Shown: positions 9,619 to 18,596, counted from the stretch's first letter. The stretch is 64,000 nucleotides of DNA from Vibrio ziniensis (GCF_011064285.1 NZ_CP049331.1:3143373-3207372), one strand, 5' to 3'. The notes: generated from the sequence alone by a model not told the origin. Numbers and translations are program-made.

Positions 9619-9628
9619 GGTAAACACG

Positions 9629-10888
9629 ATGAGCAAAGAGCAAATCATTGCAGCTTACGAGCAAGCAAAGTCAGTTTTCAAAAAATACGGTGTAGATGCA
9701 GATAAAGCACTCGAGCAGCTAAACCAAACGCCTATTTCTATGCACTGCTGGCAAGGTGATGATGTGCGTGGGTTTGAATCGCCAGAGACCACGCTAAGTG
9801 GCGGCATCCAAGCAACGGGTAACTACCCTGGTGCGGCAAAAACGCCAGCACAACTGCGTGCCGATATGGAAAAAGCCTTCTCACTGATCCCAGGTAAGAA
9901 ACGCGTAAACCTACATGCGATTTACATTGATGCTGATGAATTCGTAGAACGTGACCAAATCAAACCTGAGCACTTTGCTCGTTGGGTTGAATGGGCAAAA
10001 GAGAAAAACCTTGGTTTAGATTTTAACCCTACGTTGTTTTCACACCCGAAAGCCAATGATGGCTTGACGCTTTCTCATCCAAATGAAGAGATCCGTCAGT
10101 TCTGGATTGAGCACGTAAAAGCAAGCCGTAAGATTTCTGAATACTTCGGTCGTGAGCTTGGTACAACATCATTTATGAACATCTGGATCCCAGATGGTAT
10201 GAAAGACCAACCAGTAGACCGCCTATCTCCACGTGCTCGCCTAGCCGACTCTCTTGATAAAGCATTGGCTGAGAAAATCGATCCTGCATTCCACAAAGAT
10301 GCGGTTGAAAGCAAAGTATTCGGTATCGGTGTAGAAGCTTACACAGTGGGTAGCAACGAGTTTTACCTAGCCTACGCAGCCACTCGTGGTACGGCACTAT
10401 GTCTGGATGCAGGTCACTTCCACCCAACAGAAGTAATCAGTGACAAGATCAGTGCATGTTCACTATACGTGAACGACCTGCAACTACACGTTACTCGCCC
10501 AGTTCGTTGGGACTCAGACCATGTAGTGTCTTTCGATGATGAAACTCAAGCCATTATGCGTGAAATCGTGCGTAACAAGCTTCTTGATCGCGTAGCGATT
10601 GGTCTGGACTTCTTCGATGCCTCTATCAACCGCATTGCGGCATGGGTTATCGGTACTCGTAATGCACAAAAAGCACTGCTGAAAGCCCTACTAGAACCTG
10701 TTGACCAATTAAAAGCAGCCGAGCAAGCGTTCGACTACACCACACGCCTAGGTCTGATTGAGGAAGCTCACTCTCTACCTTGGGCAGCGGTTTGGGATTA
10801 CCACTGCTTACAAAACGAAGTACCTGTTGGCTTTGATTGGATCAATGACGTCAAAGACTACGAAGCCACCATTTTGGCTACTCGTTAA
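9629..10888 (+). CDS. rhaA: L-rhamnose isomerase
   Basis: The 419-residue product has exactly the length of E. coli RhaA. It interconverts L-rhamnose and L-rhamnulose using a divalent metal in a TIM barrel. Recognisable text includes [16 protein letters not shown] (about 31-46), [15 protein letters not shown] (about 130-144), [13 protein letters not shown] (about 257-269) carrying metal ligands, and [13 protein letters not shown] (about 298-310). It lies 10 bp after rhaB. An ERIC element separates it from rhaD. Second step of the rhamnose path before phosphorylation by RhaB. Confidence 0.97.
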   Translation: MSKEQIIAAYEQAKSVFKKYGVDADKALEQLNQTPISMHCWQGDDVRGFESPETTLSGGIQATGNYPGAAKTPAQLRADMEKAFSLIPGKKRVNLHAIYIDADEFVERDQIKPEHFARWVEWAKEKNLGLDFNPTLFSHPKANDGLTLSHPNEEIRQFWIEHVKASRKISEYFGRELGTTSFMNIWIPDGMKDQPVDRLSPRARLADSLDKALAEKIDPAFHKDAVESKVFGIGVEAYTVGSNEFYLAYAATRGTALCLDAGHFHPTEVISDKISACSLYVNDLQLHVTRPVRWDSDHVVSFDDETQAIMREIVRNKLLDRVAIGLDFFDASINRIAAWVIGTRNAQKALLKALLEPVDQLKAAEQAFDYTTRLGLIEEAHSLPWAAVWDYHCLQNEVPVGFDWINDVKDYEATILATR

Positions 10889-10923
10889 TACAATTGCTCA
10901 ATAACAGACAAGTCAGATTTTAG

Positions 10924-11050
10924 ATACTCAAACTACTTGGAGTTGCAGGTAGGCGGCAAGTGAGTGAATCCCCATGAGCATAGATAGCTATGTGATTGGG
11001 GTGAACGAGCGTAGACAACACAACTGCGGCTTCAAGTAGGAAGAGTATAT
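10924..11050. repeat. ERIC element
   Basis: A ~127-bp imperfect palindrome matching the enterobacterial repetitive intergenic consensus: it contains GTGAATCCCCATGAGC and, on the other arm, GTGATTGGGGTGAACGAGCG. Inverted ATACTC / GAGTAT ends bound it. It lies inside the rha operon between rhaA and rhaD and could fold in the mRNA, altering expression of rhaD. Confidence 0.85.
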
Positions 11051-11085
11051 CTGGCTTGTTTGGTTAAACACATAAGGTACAAAAA

Positions 11086-11886
11086 ATGATTCAACTAAAC
11101 GACGCAGTAATGTGCGAAATCGAAAAAGTCAGCGAAGTTTCTCAATACCTATGGCAACGCGAGTGGGCTGAACGTAACGGCGGTAACATCTCGGTTGATG
11201 TCACTGATCTCTTTGACGAAATTCCATCCGTTGATGCGCCAGTAAAAGCGCTACCGCTACAACTACCGATGGAAAGCGCAGGGCGTATTTATTACGTAAA
11301 AGGGACTGGTCAACGTATTCGCGAACTGCGCGACCCACAATACGCTGGTTGTGTTCTGCAAATCAATGCAGCAGCCAACGGCTACCAAATTCTTTGGGGC
11401 GGTAAAGCAAGTGCAGATTTTGCTCCAACCTCTGAATTCATCAGCCACATTAAAATCCTGGTTGAGAAGAGAAAAGCGGGCTCTGACCACAGATCCGTGG
11501 TTCATACTCACCCACTAGAGCTGATTGCGCTATCTCATCATCCTGATATCTCAAAAAGCAGTGAGCTATTTACTCATACTTGCTGGAAAATGTTGCCAGA
11601 AGTTCGTGCATTCGTACCTCGCGGTATCGGTATGATTCCTTACTGCCTACCTTCATCGGAAGAGTTAGCAGACGGCACTACAGCAGCACTATTAGTTAAT
11701 GACGTAGCGATTTGGGAAAAACACGGTGCAACCGCATCTGGCGCCGACGTGCTGCAAGCATTCGACTATATCGATGTAGCGAACAAAGGGGCAAAACTGT
11801 ACCTGATGTGTACTGCGGCAGGCTATGAACCAGAAGGCGTGACCAAAGAAAATATGGACATTTTGAAGCGCGAATTCAATCTGTAA
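11086..11886 (+). CDS. rhaD: Rhamnulose-1-phosphate aldolase
   Basis: A 266-residue class II aldolase (E. coli RhaD 274) splitting L-rhamnulose-1-phosphate into dihydroxyacetone phosphate and L-lactaldehyde. Zinc ligands are visible: His140 and His142 in VVHTHPLELIAL and His213 in WEKHGATASG. The substrate loop NGGNIS (residues 31-36) is also intact. It is the last gene of the rha operon, preceded by an AAGG-type ribosome site and the ERIC element, and followed by a terminator. The mutarotase gene rhaM, a rhamnose transporter rhaT and a lactaldehyde reductase are not in this window. Confidence 0.95.
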   Translation: MIQLNDAVMCEIEKVSEVSQYLWQREWAERNGGNISVDVTDLFDEIPSVDAPVKALPLQLPMESAGRIYYVKGTGQRIRELRDPQYAGCVLQINAAANGYQILWGGKASADFAPTSEFISHIKILVEKRKAGSDHRSVVHTHPLELIALSHHPDISKSSELFTHTCWKMLPEVRAFVPRGIGMIPYCLPSSEELADGTTAALLVNDVAIWEKHGATASGADVLQAFDYIDVANKGAKLYLMCTAAGYEPEGVTKENMDILKREFNL

Positions 11887-11929
11887 TTATTTGGTAAACA
11901 TATCCGGATAAAATGACATTCTCGTCCTA

Positions 11930-11967
11930 AGAGCGACTGGGCTTCATACACCCCGTCGCTCTTTTTT
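11930..11967 (+). terminator. Rho-independent terminator after rhaD
   Basis: Stem AGAGCGAC / GTCGCTCT with a 17-nt loop, followed by six T residues, 44 bp after the rhaD stop. Confidence 0.85.
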
Positions 11968-11972
11968 ATCTA

Positions 11973-12044
11973 ATACCATTCTGGAAAATTTCCTGATCAG
12001 TGAATGGGTGTCGATAAGCAAACCCTACGAGCCATGGATGGTAT
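11973..12044. repeat. MITE-like repeat, internally deleted copy
   Basis: A 72-bp derivative of the 170-bp element. It keeps one complete arm (ATACCATTCTGG to the central CCATGG) and then jumps directly to the ATGGTAT end, so the terminal inverted repeats are retained while one arm is lost. Confidence 0.8.
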
Positions 12045-12062
12045 AAGAAGAGACGATAAAGT

Positions 12063-13250
12063 TTAAACGTTCTGCCCTGCCACAAAACCGGACGACCAAG
12101 CCCATTGGAAGTTGTACCCCCCCAGCCAGCCAGTTACATCCATCACTTCGCCGACAAAATATAAACCTTTAATGTCTTTGCATTCCATGGTTTTTGACGA
12201 CAGTACATCAGTGTCCACGCCACCAAGAGTCACCTCCGCAGTTCGATACCCTTCGGTGCCATTTGGCGCAACTCGCCACCGTTCCAAAGTCTCTCTGATC
12301 GCTTCAAGCTCTTTAGGGTTAAACTGCTTGAGAGGCTTGTCCACCAGCAGTTTGCGCTCAATAAATACTTCTACTAAACGTTTAGGCAATACACGAGCTA
12401 AGGTGTTCTTGAGCGTCTGGTTTGGATGTTTTTCGCGAGAACGAGTCAGTAGCTCATCCACATCCACTTCCGGCACTAGGTTAATCGTGACCGCCTGCCC
12501 TGGTCTCCAGTATGAGGAGATCTGCAACACAGAAGGACCAGACAAACCTCGGTGAGTAAACAGCAATGCTTCTTTAAAGCTTTTGCCACATTCAGCCTGA
12601 ATTTCAGCGGGAACAGCGATACCGGAAAGCTCCGCTAATGCGTCTTTATCTTCAACATGCAGCGTGAAAGGCACTAAGCCTGCGGTCGTTGAAATCACAG
12701 GCAGATCAAACTGTTCTGCAATCTTATAACCAAAAGGTGTGGCACCGAGTTTTGGCATTGAGAGACCACCCGTCGCCACGACTAAGGATTCACACTCGAT
12801 ATCACCCTGTGTAGTGTGTAGATGAAAGCCCTGCTCGATTTGCTTAATATCCAGCGTTTCCACTTGATAACGCTGAGTAATATTTGGCAACTCGCATTCT
12901 TTGAGCAGCATGTTAACAATGTCTTTTGCCGAATCTAGACAGAAAAGCTGACCGTGAGATCGCTCTTCAAACTCAATGCCGTATTTACCCACCATTGATA
13001 TGAAATCCCAGTTGGTATATTGCGAAAGCGCCGACTTCACAAAATGCGGATTGCGACATAGGTAGTTTTGAGCCGAAACATCGTAGTTAGTGAAGTTGCA
13101 GCGACCACCGCCTGAAATCAGGATTTTACGACCTGGTTTTTTCGCATGGTCAATCACCATCACTCGGCGTCCACGTTTTCCAGCTTGGGCAGCGCACATT
13201 AATCCCGCAGCTCCTGCGCCTATGATGACAACATCTACTTTTTCACTCAT
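12063..13250 (-). CDS. BaiN/RdsA family NAD(P)/FAD-dependent oxidoreductase (HI0933/YhiN type)
   Basis: The 395-residue flavoprotein starts with a Rossmann FAD motif VVIIGAGAAGLMCAAQAG (residues 7-24), then KPGRKILISGGGRCNFTN (about 38-55), the hallmark of the HI0933-like family. It ends with FVGEVMDVTGWLGGYNFQWAWSSG, the FAD-contacting tail. The physiological reaction of this housekeeping family is not settled; some members reduce bile-acid intermediates. It is flanked by two MITE copies and appears monocistronic. The family is certain and the substrate unknown. Confidence 0.88.
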   Translation of the reverse strand: MSEKVDVVIIGAGAAGLMCAAQAGKRGRRVMVIDHAKKPGRKILISGGGRCNFTNYDVSAQNYLCRNPHFVKSALSQYTNWDFISMVGKYGIEFEERSHGQLFCLDSAKDIVNMLLKECELPNITQRYQVETLDIKQIEQGFHLHTTQGDIECESLVVATGGLSMPKLGATPFGYKIAEQFDLPVISTTAGLVPFTLHVEDKDALAELSGIAVPAEIQAECGKSFKEALLFTHRGLSGPSVLQISSYWRPGQAVTINLVPEVDVDELLTRSREKHPNQTLKNTLARVLPKRLVEVFIERKLLVDKPLKQFNPKELEAIRETLERWRVAPNGTEGYRTAEVTLGGVDTDVLSSKTMECKDIKGLYFVGEVMDVTGWLGGYNFQWAWSSGFVAGQNV

Positions 13251-13271
13251 TACTCACCAATGCCAATATTT

Positions 13272-13442
13272 ATACCATTCTGGATAATTTCCTGATCAGT
13301 GAATGGACGTCGATAAGCAAACCCTCCGAGCCATGGATGGCTCGGCGGAGCTTCAGGGACGAATGAATGCGCGTTTGCGTTTGACGCCCATTCGCTGTTC
13401 TGCCGATGCTCAATCTGATCATATTTTTATCTAGGATGGTAT
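13272..13442. repeat. MITE-like palindromic repeat, full copy 2
   Basis: A 171-bp copy in the opposite orientation to those at 2491 and 22913, with intact ATACCAT / ATGGTAT ends and central CGAGCCAT-GG-ATGGCTCG hairpin. It lies just upstream of the BaiN-like gene. Confidence 0.85.
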
Positions 13443-13498
13443 TAGAACTTTGCCTCTTCAAACTACGACCACAAGTACTTAGTCAGAAGAACTGGCAA

Positions 13499-13526
13499 TA
13501 AAAAAGGACGTACAGCGGGTACGTCC
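13499..13526 (-). terminator. Rho-independent terminator after uspB
   Basis: Minus-strand 8-bp stem GGACGTAC / GTACGTCC, 5-nt loop, then a T-run with TATT. It lies 94 bp beyond the uspB stop. Confidence 0.7.
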
Positions 13527-13619
13527 TCACTCACTTGAAGCGGCATTTTAACGGTAAACGTTCACTGTTACCAATGCGTTTATCGAGACTCCCACTCTTC
13601 TTTTAAAGCAAAAAGTCAT

Positions 13620-13943
13620 CTATAGCATAAACGCTACCACTGAGGTAAATACCACCAAAGACGAAGAGAGAATGAAAAGCTCGCGCACACGATCGCACTT
13701 ACCAGTAAAGACTTCATCATGGTGATGAAGGTACTCTTTACTTTTTAAGTAATGGTAGAGGCGAACCTGTTTAGACATGTTGCCATGTGTGGTGAAAAAT
13801 CCCCGTCCATCGACTTGCTGATAAAGCAACGGGTGAGCTTCTCGCATAATATAAATCAGAGCTCGCAGCGCGGTAAAATATCTTGCTACGTTAATACCAG
13901 TAACAATCATTAGCGCTAATAGAATGGTATCTCCACTGATCAT
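13620..13943 (-). CDS. uspB: Universal stress protein B
   Basis: A 107-residue inner-membrane protein matching E. coli UspB (111 aa): [31 protein letters not shown] and KQVRLYHYL align directly. A hydrophobic segment lies at each end (residues about 4-18 and 88-106). UspB is a stationary-phase, RpoS-dependent protein linked to ethanol resistance; its mechanism is unknown. The ATG at 13943 is chosen because GGGAGG lies 5 nt upstream. The open frame runs 31 codons further into the ftnA end but without a start signal. It follows ftnA by 76 bp and may be co-transcribed. Confidence 0.9.
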   Translation of the reverse strand: MISGDTILLALMIVTGINVARYFTALRALIYIMREAHPLLYQQVDGRGFFTTHGNMSKQVRLYHYLKSKEYLHHHDEVFTGKCDRVRELFILSSSLVVFTSVVAFML

Positions 13944-14019
13944 CTTTTCCTCCCTACATCCAAAGTAAGAGGGCTGCCCGGAGAAAAAGACGACAGTGTT
14001 TACAGTCTTTTCACTGCAA

Positions 14020-14547
14020 CTAAGCAGCAGGGGCATCCATTACAGAAGATGAGCCTTTTTGTGCCAATGCAGCTAGATCCTTATCGATAAAGAACAACGC
14101 TTTACCATCTTCACCAACCAGTTCTAGCTTGTCTAAAATCCCTTTAAACAACTTCTCTTCTTCATGTTGCTCCGCAACGTACCACTGAAGGAAGTTAAAT
14201 GTTGAGTAATCCTGTGATGTGAATGCCGCATGAGCTAATTTATTGATTCTTTGTGTAATCATTTGCTCATGTTCATAAGTCTCACGAAACACGTCACCCA
14301 AGCTTGCAAAATCGTGTCGAGGAGCTTCAATCGCGCCTAAAATTGGCAGAGAACCTGTCTCACTGACGTAGGTAAATAGTCTCTGCATGTGTTGCATTTC
14401 TTCAGCTGCGTGAACTCTTAAAAACTCAGCTGCTCCTTCGAATCCTTTATCTTCACACCAAGCACTCATTTGTAAGTATAGATTGGATGAGAAAAATTCG
14501 AGATTAATTTGATCATTCAATTGATCTACCATCGCTTTTGAAAGCAT
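14020..14547 (-). CDS. ftnA: Ferritin, non-haem
   Basis: A 175-residue bacterial ferritin storing iron in a 24-subunit shell. Ferroxidase-centre residues are in place: Glu17, Glu50 and His53 (AAEEMQHMQ), Glu94, Gln127 and Glu130 (AEQHEEE). Length and sequence fit FtnA rather than haem bacterioferritin; the Met ligand for haem is not evident. It has a clear ribosome site (AGGAGCGTCC region) before the ATG. uspB follows on the same strand and uspA is divergent, an arrangement of stress genes seen in enteric bacteria for uspA-uspB. Confidence 0.95.
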   Translation of the reverse strand: MLSKAMVDQLNDQINLEFFSSNLYLQMSAWCEDKGFEGAAEFLRVHAAEEMQHMQRLFTYVSETGSLPILGAIEAPRHDFASLGDVFRETYEHEQMITQRINKLAHAAFTSQDYSTFNFLQWYVAEQHEEEKLFKGILDKLELVGEDGKALFFIDKDLAALAQKGSSSVMDAPAA

Positions 14548-14725
14548 AGGACGCTCCTAAATAATTGTGCAAACTAGAGTCACTATAACATGATCATTAC
14601 TATTTGATAGTTAGAGCAACCACATCATTCAGCATGGATATGAGATCATCATGGCAAAAATATTTCTCACTAGGTGCTAGAGTTTAATTAACCTGACATC
14701 AGGACAATTAAATGGAGAAGGCATC

Positions 14726-15151
14726 ATGAGTTATAAACATATCTTAGTTGCTGTTGACCTATCTGAAGACAGCAAATTATTAGTAGAAAAAGCCGTCGCT
14801 CTGGCAAAACCTCTCGATGCTGTGGTTTCGTTTATTCATATCGATGTTAACTACGCTGAGCTTTATACTGGCTTAATTGACATTAATTTGGCTGAGACGC
14901 AACACCACGCGATGGAAGCGTCACAAACCCAGTTAAAAGAGTTGGCGGATCATGCCAATTACCCTATCAACCATACTTTGGTGGGTAGCGGTGACTTGAG
15001 TAACGAGCTTTGTGACACCATCAAAGAGTTCAATATTGATCTTGTGGTTTGTGGTCATCACCAAGACTTCTGGAGTAAGTTGCTCTCCTCAACAAGACAG
15101 CTCATAAATTGCTCACCTGTCGACATGTTGGTAGTACCACTTAATGACTGA
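14726..15151 (+). CDS. uspA: Universal stress protein A
   Basis: The 141-residue protein has the UspA fold signature: [19 protein letters not shown] at the start and [35 protein letters not shown] at the end, equivalent to the E. coli UspA C-terminal region. It is a cytoplasmic stress and stationary-phase factor without known catalysis. The spacing is good for the GGAGAAGGC ribosome site. It is divergent from ftnA-uspB across 178 bp, so the promoters may be shared. Confidence 0.92.
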   Translation: MSYKHILVAVDLSEDSKLLVEKAVALAKPLDAVVSFIHIDVNYAELYTGLIDINLAETQHHAMEASQTQLKELADHANYPINHTLVGSGDLSNELCDTIKEFNIDLVVCGHHQDFWSKLLSSTRQLINCSPVDMLVVPLND

Positions 15152-15218
15152 CGAACAATAATAAATCAGATAGACTGCGGATAATTTTGAACATCCACTT
15201 ATAAAATTGTCAGGGACT

Positions 15219-16106
15219 ATGTTTTATTTATCTGCAGTTACCCTTCTTTGGGCATTTTCATTTAGCCTGATCGGCGTTTATCTAGCGGGTCAGGTTGACT
15301 CTTGGTTCTCAGTGTTGATGCGTGTGGCACTGGCTAGCGTTGTCTTCTTGCCATTTTTGAAATTCAAGCAAGTACCGAAAAAACTGATTGTCCAACTTAT
15401 GGCGATCGGTGGTATCCAACTAGGATTGATGTACTGCTTCTACTATCAATCGTTTTTACTGCTCTCTGTTCCAGAAGTATTGCTGTTTACCGTATTCACA
15501 CCGATCTACGTCACTTTGATTTACGATTTGCTTAAAGCTCGTTTCTCTCCGTGGTATCTGGTTACCGCTGCGATTGCCGTTGCAGGTGCGGTATTTATTA
15601 AATTTGCGGGCATCAACGAGAACTTCGTTATCGGTTTCCTAGTGGTGCAAGGTGCTAACCTCTGTTTTGCTATTGGCCAGGTCGCTTATAAATACGTAAT
15701 GGAAAACCAAAGCGTACAGCTTCCACAACGCACTGTATTTGGTTATTTCTACTTAGGCGCACTGGTTGTTGCAACCATAGCCTTCGCCCTTTTAGGTAAC
15801 CCATCGAAGCTACCTACCACTTCACTTCAATGGGGCATTCTGATTTACCTTGGTGTGATTGCATCCGGTGTGGGTTATTTCGTTTGGAACAAAGGTGCTT
15901 GTTTGGTGAACGCAGGCGCGTTAGCGATCATGAACAACGCTTTGGTACCAGCAGGTTTAATCGTCAATATCGTGATTTGGAACCGCGATGTGGATATCGC
16001 TCGCCTTTCAATTGGTGGCATCATCATCCTGTTGTCTTTGTGGATCAACGAAACGTGGGTGAAGCGTAAAGTAGCTCAAAGCTACAAAGAGGCTGAAAAC
16101 GCTTAA
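15219..16106 (+). CDS. DMT-superfamily (EamA) transporter
   Basis: A 295-residue integral membrane protein with about ten hydrophobic segments in two EamA repeats: the first from FYLSAVTLLWAFSFSLIG and the second from IGFLVVQGANLCFAIGQVAYKYVM. EamA proteins export metabolites such as amino acids or carboxylates. The cargo cannot be read from the sequence. The ATG at 15219 is used as start. A TTG four codons upstream is possible, since the AGGG site is only 3 nt before the ATG. It ends before a partial MITE and a terminator and seems monocistronic. Confidence 0.85.
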   Translation: MFYLSAVTLLWAFSFSLIGVYLAGQVDSWFSVLMRVALASVVFLPFLKFKQVPKKLIVQLMAIGGIQLGLMYCFYYQSFLLLSVPEVLLFTVFTPIYVTLIYDLLKARFSPWYLVTAAIAVAGAVFIKFAGINENFVIGFLVVQGANLCFAIGQVAYKYVMENQSVQLPQRTVFGYFYLGALVVATIAFALLGNPSKLPTTSLQWGILIYLGVIASGVGYFVWNKGACLVNAGALAIMNNALVPAGLIVNIVIWNRDVDIARLSIGGIIILLSLWINETWVKRKVAQSYKEAENA

Positions 16107-16164
16107 TACAATCCTAGATAAAAATATGATCAGATTGAGTATCGGTGTAACAGCGAATGGGCAC
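16106..16164. repeat. MITE-like repeat, truncated copy
   Basis: The left ~58 bp of the 170-bp element (CCTAGATAAAAATATGATCAG to GCGAATGGGCACC). The remaining arm and right end are missing. Confidence 0.75.
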
Positions 16165-16180
16165 CGAGAACTTAAATAGC

Positions 16181-16216
16181 AAAACGCCCATCAGGTTTAA
16201 TTGATGGGCGTTTTTG
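16181..16216. terminator. Bidirectional terminator between EamA gene and 16235 gene
   Basis: A 13-bp perfect stem AAAACGCCCATCA / TGATGGGCGTTTT with T-runs on either strand. It lies between convergent genes and serves both. Confidence 0.85.
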
Positions 16217-16234
16217 TATCTGAGGATAATGCGA

Positions 16235-16633
16235 TTAATGATACTGAGAAGTAAGTGAATACTCACCGTTTGACGATGGATTTAACTTAGAAAACTTCAA
16301 CTGCAATGCTTGCTGTTTCTTGGCAAGCTTGCGCTGTTTCTTCAGCACTTTTTCCAATTTTTTGTGATATTTTTTCTGAGCTTTGAGGGTCTTCTTAGCC
16401 ATTTTTAACGCAGCTTTACTGCTCTTATCGGCCTTCACGCTTTCTTTACTCACAGAGCTTTTCGCAACTAATGCTTTGACAGAGAACGCTTGCGGCTTAC
16501 ACAATCTATTTTTGTCAGAGGAAGAACGAGCGCATGAGCGACACAAGTACTTGGGCGCAGCAACAATTCGATGAATATCTGACAGTGAAGCAGTAATATC
16601 GTGACGACTTAATTTACACAGACGCTGAGCCAT
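16235..16633 (-). CDS. Uncharacterised basic, cysteine-containing protein
   Basis: I do not recognise this 132-residue protein. The N-terminal half contains CKLSRHD and a compact YLCRSCARSSSDKNRLCKP cluster (C-x2-C-x10-C) that could bind a metal. The C-terminal half is lysine-rich and alpha-helical (KKTLKAQKKYHKKLEKVLKKQRKLAKKQQAL), a probable coiled coil or nucleic-acid-binding tail. No signal peptide or membrane segment. The ATG at 16633 is chosen; an upstream TTG four codons earlier is possible. The promoter region carries a Fur-box-like word, suggesting iron control. Coding is supported by its own terminator and the coherent N-terminus. Function unknown. Confidence 0.65.
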   Translation of the reverse strand: MAQRLCKLSRHDITASLSDIHRIVAAPKYLCRSCARSSSDKNRLCKPQAFSVKALVAKSSVSKESVKADKSSKAALKMAKKTLKAQKKYHKKLEKVLKKQRKLAKKQQALQLKFSKLNPSSNGEYSLTSQYH

Positions 16634-16647
16634 AAATACAACCAAAC

Positions 16648-16666
16648 AAAAATGATAATGATTCTT
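16648..16666 (-). promoter_or_regulatory. Putative Fur box
   Basis: Minus strand reads AAGAATCATTATCATTTT, closely resembling the Fur 19-mer core GATAATGATAATCATTATC (ATCATTATC intact). It lies 15 bp upstream of the 16633 start codon. Position and match are suggestive only. Confidence 0.5.
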
Positions 16667-16731
16667 GGTTATATATAACCTTCTGCTAATAAAAAGGCAA
16701 GCCCAACGGTGAGTTGGTCATATCTCCTCTG

Positions 16732-17574
16732 TCATTTCTCTCCTGCCATTGCAGCAATCACATAAACATCAAAGCGGTTCTTTTTGGTCTCAATCGCCAT
16801 ACTTGGCTTTTGCTCTGCTAACCAATTGGAATAGTCAGGGCGTTTTACCACAACACGCTTCGTTGCCAATTTTAGCGCAGGCGCGAGTAGCGCATCGGCG
16901 TCATTATCGGCGCCAACAAGAGACTGGAAAACGCGCATCTCTTTCTTAACCAAAGCGCTTTTCTTTTTGTTTTCAGGGTGTGGGTACATAGGATCCAAAT
17001 ACACCACATCAGGACGAACAAAACTGGAATCACTAACTAAATTATCTAAAGCATCGTGACTCGATGCATGTAGTAAGGTCACTCGCTGTGTAACCCAAGC
17101 GCCAATCTCAGCGTCCTGTTTGGCACGATTTAATCCGTCATCCAACAATGCAGCGACTACTGGATGACGTTCAACCATTTGTACTTTACAGCCTAAAGAT
17201 GCCAATACAAAGGCATCTCGGCCTAAGCCTGCGGTGCCATCAAGCACTGTCGGTGTCACCCCTTTGTTTAACCCTGCCGCTTTCGCAATAGATTGACCTT
17301 TTCCACCGCCAAACTTGCGTCTATGCGCGACCGCACCAGTCACCCAATCGACAAAGATAGCGCCTAGCTTAGGCTCATCAACTTTACGCAGTTCCAATCT
17401 CTCGTGGGTCAATACCAACGCAAATACGCTCTCATCACTGTGAGTGAGCTTCCAGCGTGTTGCTATGTCATTAAGCTCAGAAGCGCGTTCAGGTGCTTCA
17501 CAAATCAGTTGTAGCTGCAAAGTGTCATTCCATAATGAGTTTCTAAAATCGTTGCCAGTGTAGCGGATTTTCAT
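16732..17574 (-). CDS. rsmJ: 16S rRNA (guanine1516-N2)-methyltransferase
   Basis: A 280-residue SAM-dependent methyltransferase, the RsmJ/YhiQ family. Typical text: [25 protein letters not shown] (about 80-104), the SAM-binding motif [29 protein letters not shown] (about 113-141) and the catalytic motif [24 protein letters not shown] (about 191-214). It makes m2G1516 in the small-subunit rRNA. It is divergent from asnC, with only 70 bp between them. Slightly longer than E. coli RsmJ (250). Confidence 0.95.
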   Translation of the reverse strand: MKIRYTGNDFRNSLWNDTLQLQLICEAPERASELNDIATRWKLTHSDESVFALVLTHERLELRKVDEPKLGAIFVDWVTGAVAHRRKFGGGKGQSIAKAAGLNKGVTPTVLDGTAGLGRDAFVLASLGCKVQMVERHPVVAALLDDGLNRAKQDAEIGAWVTQRVTLLHASSHDALDNLVSDSSFVRPDVVYLDPMYPHPENKKKSALVKKEMRVFQSLVGADNDADALLAPALKLATKRVVVKRPDYSNWLAEQKPSMAIETKKNRFDVYVIAAMAGEK

Positions 17575-17644
17575 CAGAAACCTAAGGTTTCAGTGTGATA
17601 AGATGTGGAACAATGTTCGTTGAACAATTGAACTAGGAACCTGT

Positions 17645-18109
17645 ATGCAAGTTGCTTCTACCAAGCTCGACGAGCTTGATCGCGCTATTCTAAAAATCTT
17701 AATGGACGATGCACGCACGCCTTATGCAGAGATGGCGAAGCAATTTAATGTCAGCCCTGCCACGATTCACGTACGCATAGAAAAAATGAAAGCCGCCGAT
17801 ATCATTCAAGGTACTGAAGTGGTCGTCAACACTAAGAAACTCGGCTATGACGTTTGCTGCTTTATCGGTATCAACTTAAAAGCTGCGCGCGATTACCATT
17901 CCGCACTGGAAAAGCTTAACGCTCTTGATGAGGTGGTAGAAGCTTACTACACCACTGGGGCTTACAGTATTTTCGTTAAGTTGATGTGTCGTTCAATTGA
18001 AGAGCTGCAGTTTGTGTTGATTGATAAACTGCAAGCGATTGATGAAGTGCAATCGACTGAGACTCTGATCTCACTGCAGAACCCAATCAACCGTAATGTC
18101 ATTCCTTAG
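17645..18109 (+). CDS. asnC: AsnC-type transcriptional regulator (Lrp/AsnC family)
   Basis: The 154-residue protein aligns along its full length with E. coli AsnC: an N-terminal helix-turn-helix (DELDRAILKILMDDARTPYAEMAKQFNVSPATIHVRIEKMK) and a C-terminal RAM domain with YYTTGAYSIFVKLMCRSIEELQ, where asparagine binds. In E. coli AsnC activates asnA. No asnA is adjacent here. A terminator follows at 18.12 kb. Confidence 0.92.
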   Translation: MQVASTKLDELDRAILKILMDDARTPYAEMAKQFNVSPATIHVRIEKMKAADIIQGTEVVVNTKKLGYDVCCFIGINLKAARDYHSALEKLNALDEVVEAYYTTGAYSIFVKLMCRSIEELQFVLIDKLQAIDEVQSTETLISLQNPINRNVIP

Positions 18110-18120
18110 GTTTTAAACAC

Positions 18121-18152
18121 AAAAAACCCAAGCGTCAGGCTTGGGTTTCTCT
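18121..18152. terminator. Bidirectional terminator after asnC
   Basis: Stem AAACCCAAGC / GCTTGGGTTT with a short loop, with A-run before and T-run after. It separates asnC from the convergent small gene. Confidence 0.85.
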
Positions 18153-18162
18153 GTAAAACTGA

Positions 18163-18444
18163 TTATTTGTTTAGGTAATTCTTTAGCTCTTCAGCCGAAA
18201 TACCTTGCGCAGCTAACTGCTTAGCTAACAAATCAACTTGCTCACCTTTGCGAGAGTCAATCACTTGTTGAAATTGGTAAACCAAATCACGCAGCACTGG
18301 TAGTGGAACTTGTTTTGCTGCACTGCGCACACGCTCACTACTTTGATTACCTAACTCATTAAGTAACTTACCAAACATCACTTTTTCTGGTGATTCTTCT
18401 AACTGCTCGAGGATTCGAGCCATTTCATAGGTAGTTAGGGACAC
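18163..18444 (-). CDS. Uncharacterised small cytosolic protein
   Basis: I do not recognise this 93-residue product. It is polar and helical: MARILEQLEESPEKVMFGKLLNEL, then QVPLPVLRDLVYQFQQVID, ending LAKQLAAQGISAEELKNYLNK, a tail reminiscent of small nucleoid-type helices but not diagnostic. The start is uncertain. GTG at 18444 precedes an ATG seven codons later; neither has a strong ribosome site, and the frame is open 27 codons further upstream. It lies convergent with asnC and shares its terminator. No signal peptide or membrane segment. Confidence 0.6.
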   Translation of the reverse strand: MSLTTYEMARILEQLEESPEKVMFGKLLNELGNQSSERVRSAAKQVPLPVLRDLVYQFQQVIDSRKGEQVDLLAKQLAAQGISAEELKNYLNK

Positions 18445-18596
18445 TGTATTACGATTCCAATACGCTAATTCTAAACACGATGAGCGGCACAATATACACC
18501 TGTTCTTTTGATTAGAAAATAGCACATTGCAGTATTTGCCAAACCATGTTTCACAATTTGCATATTCTTTTCAACAACGTTTCAGTCTCTCAAACT

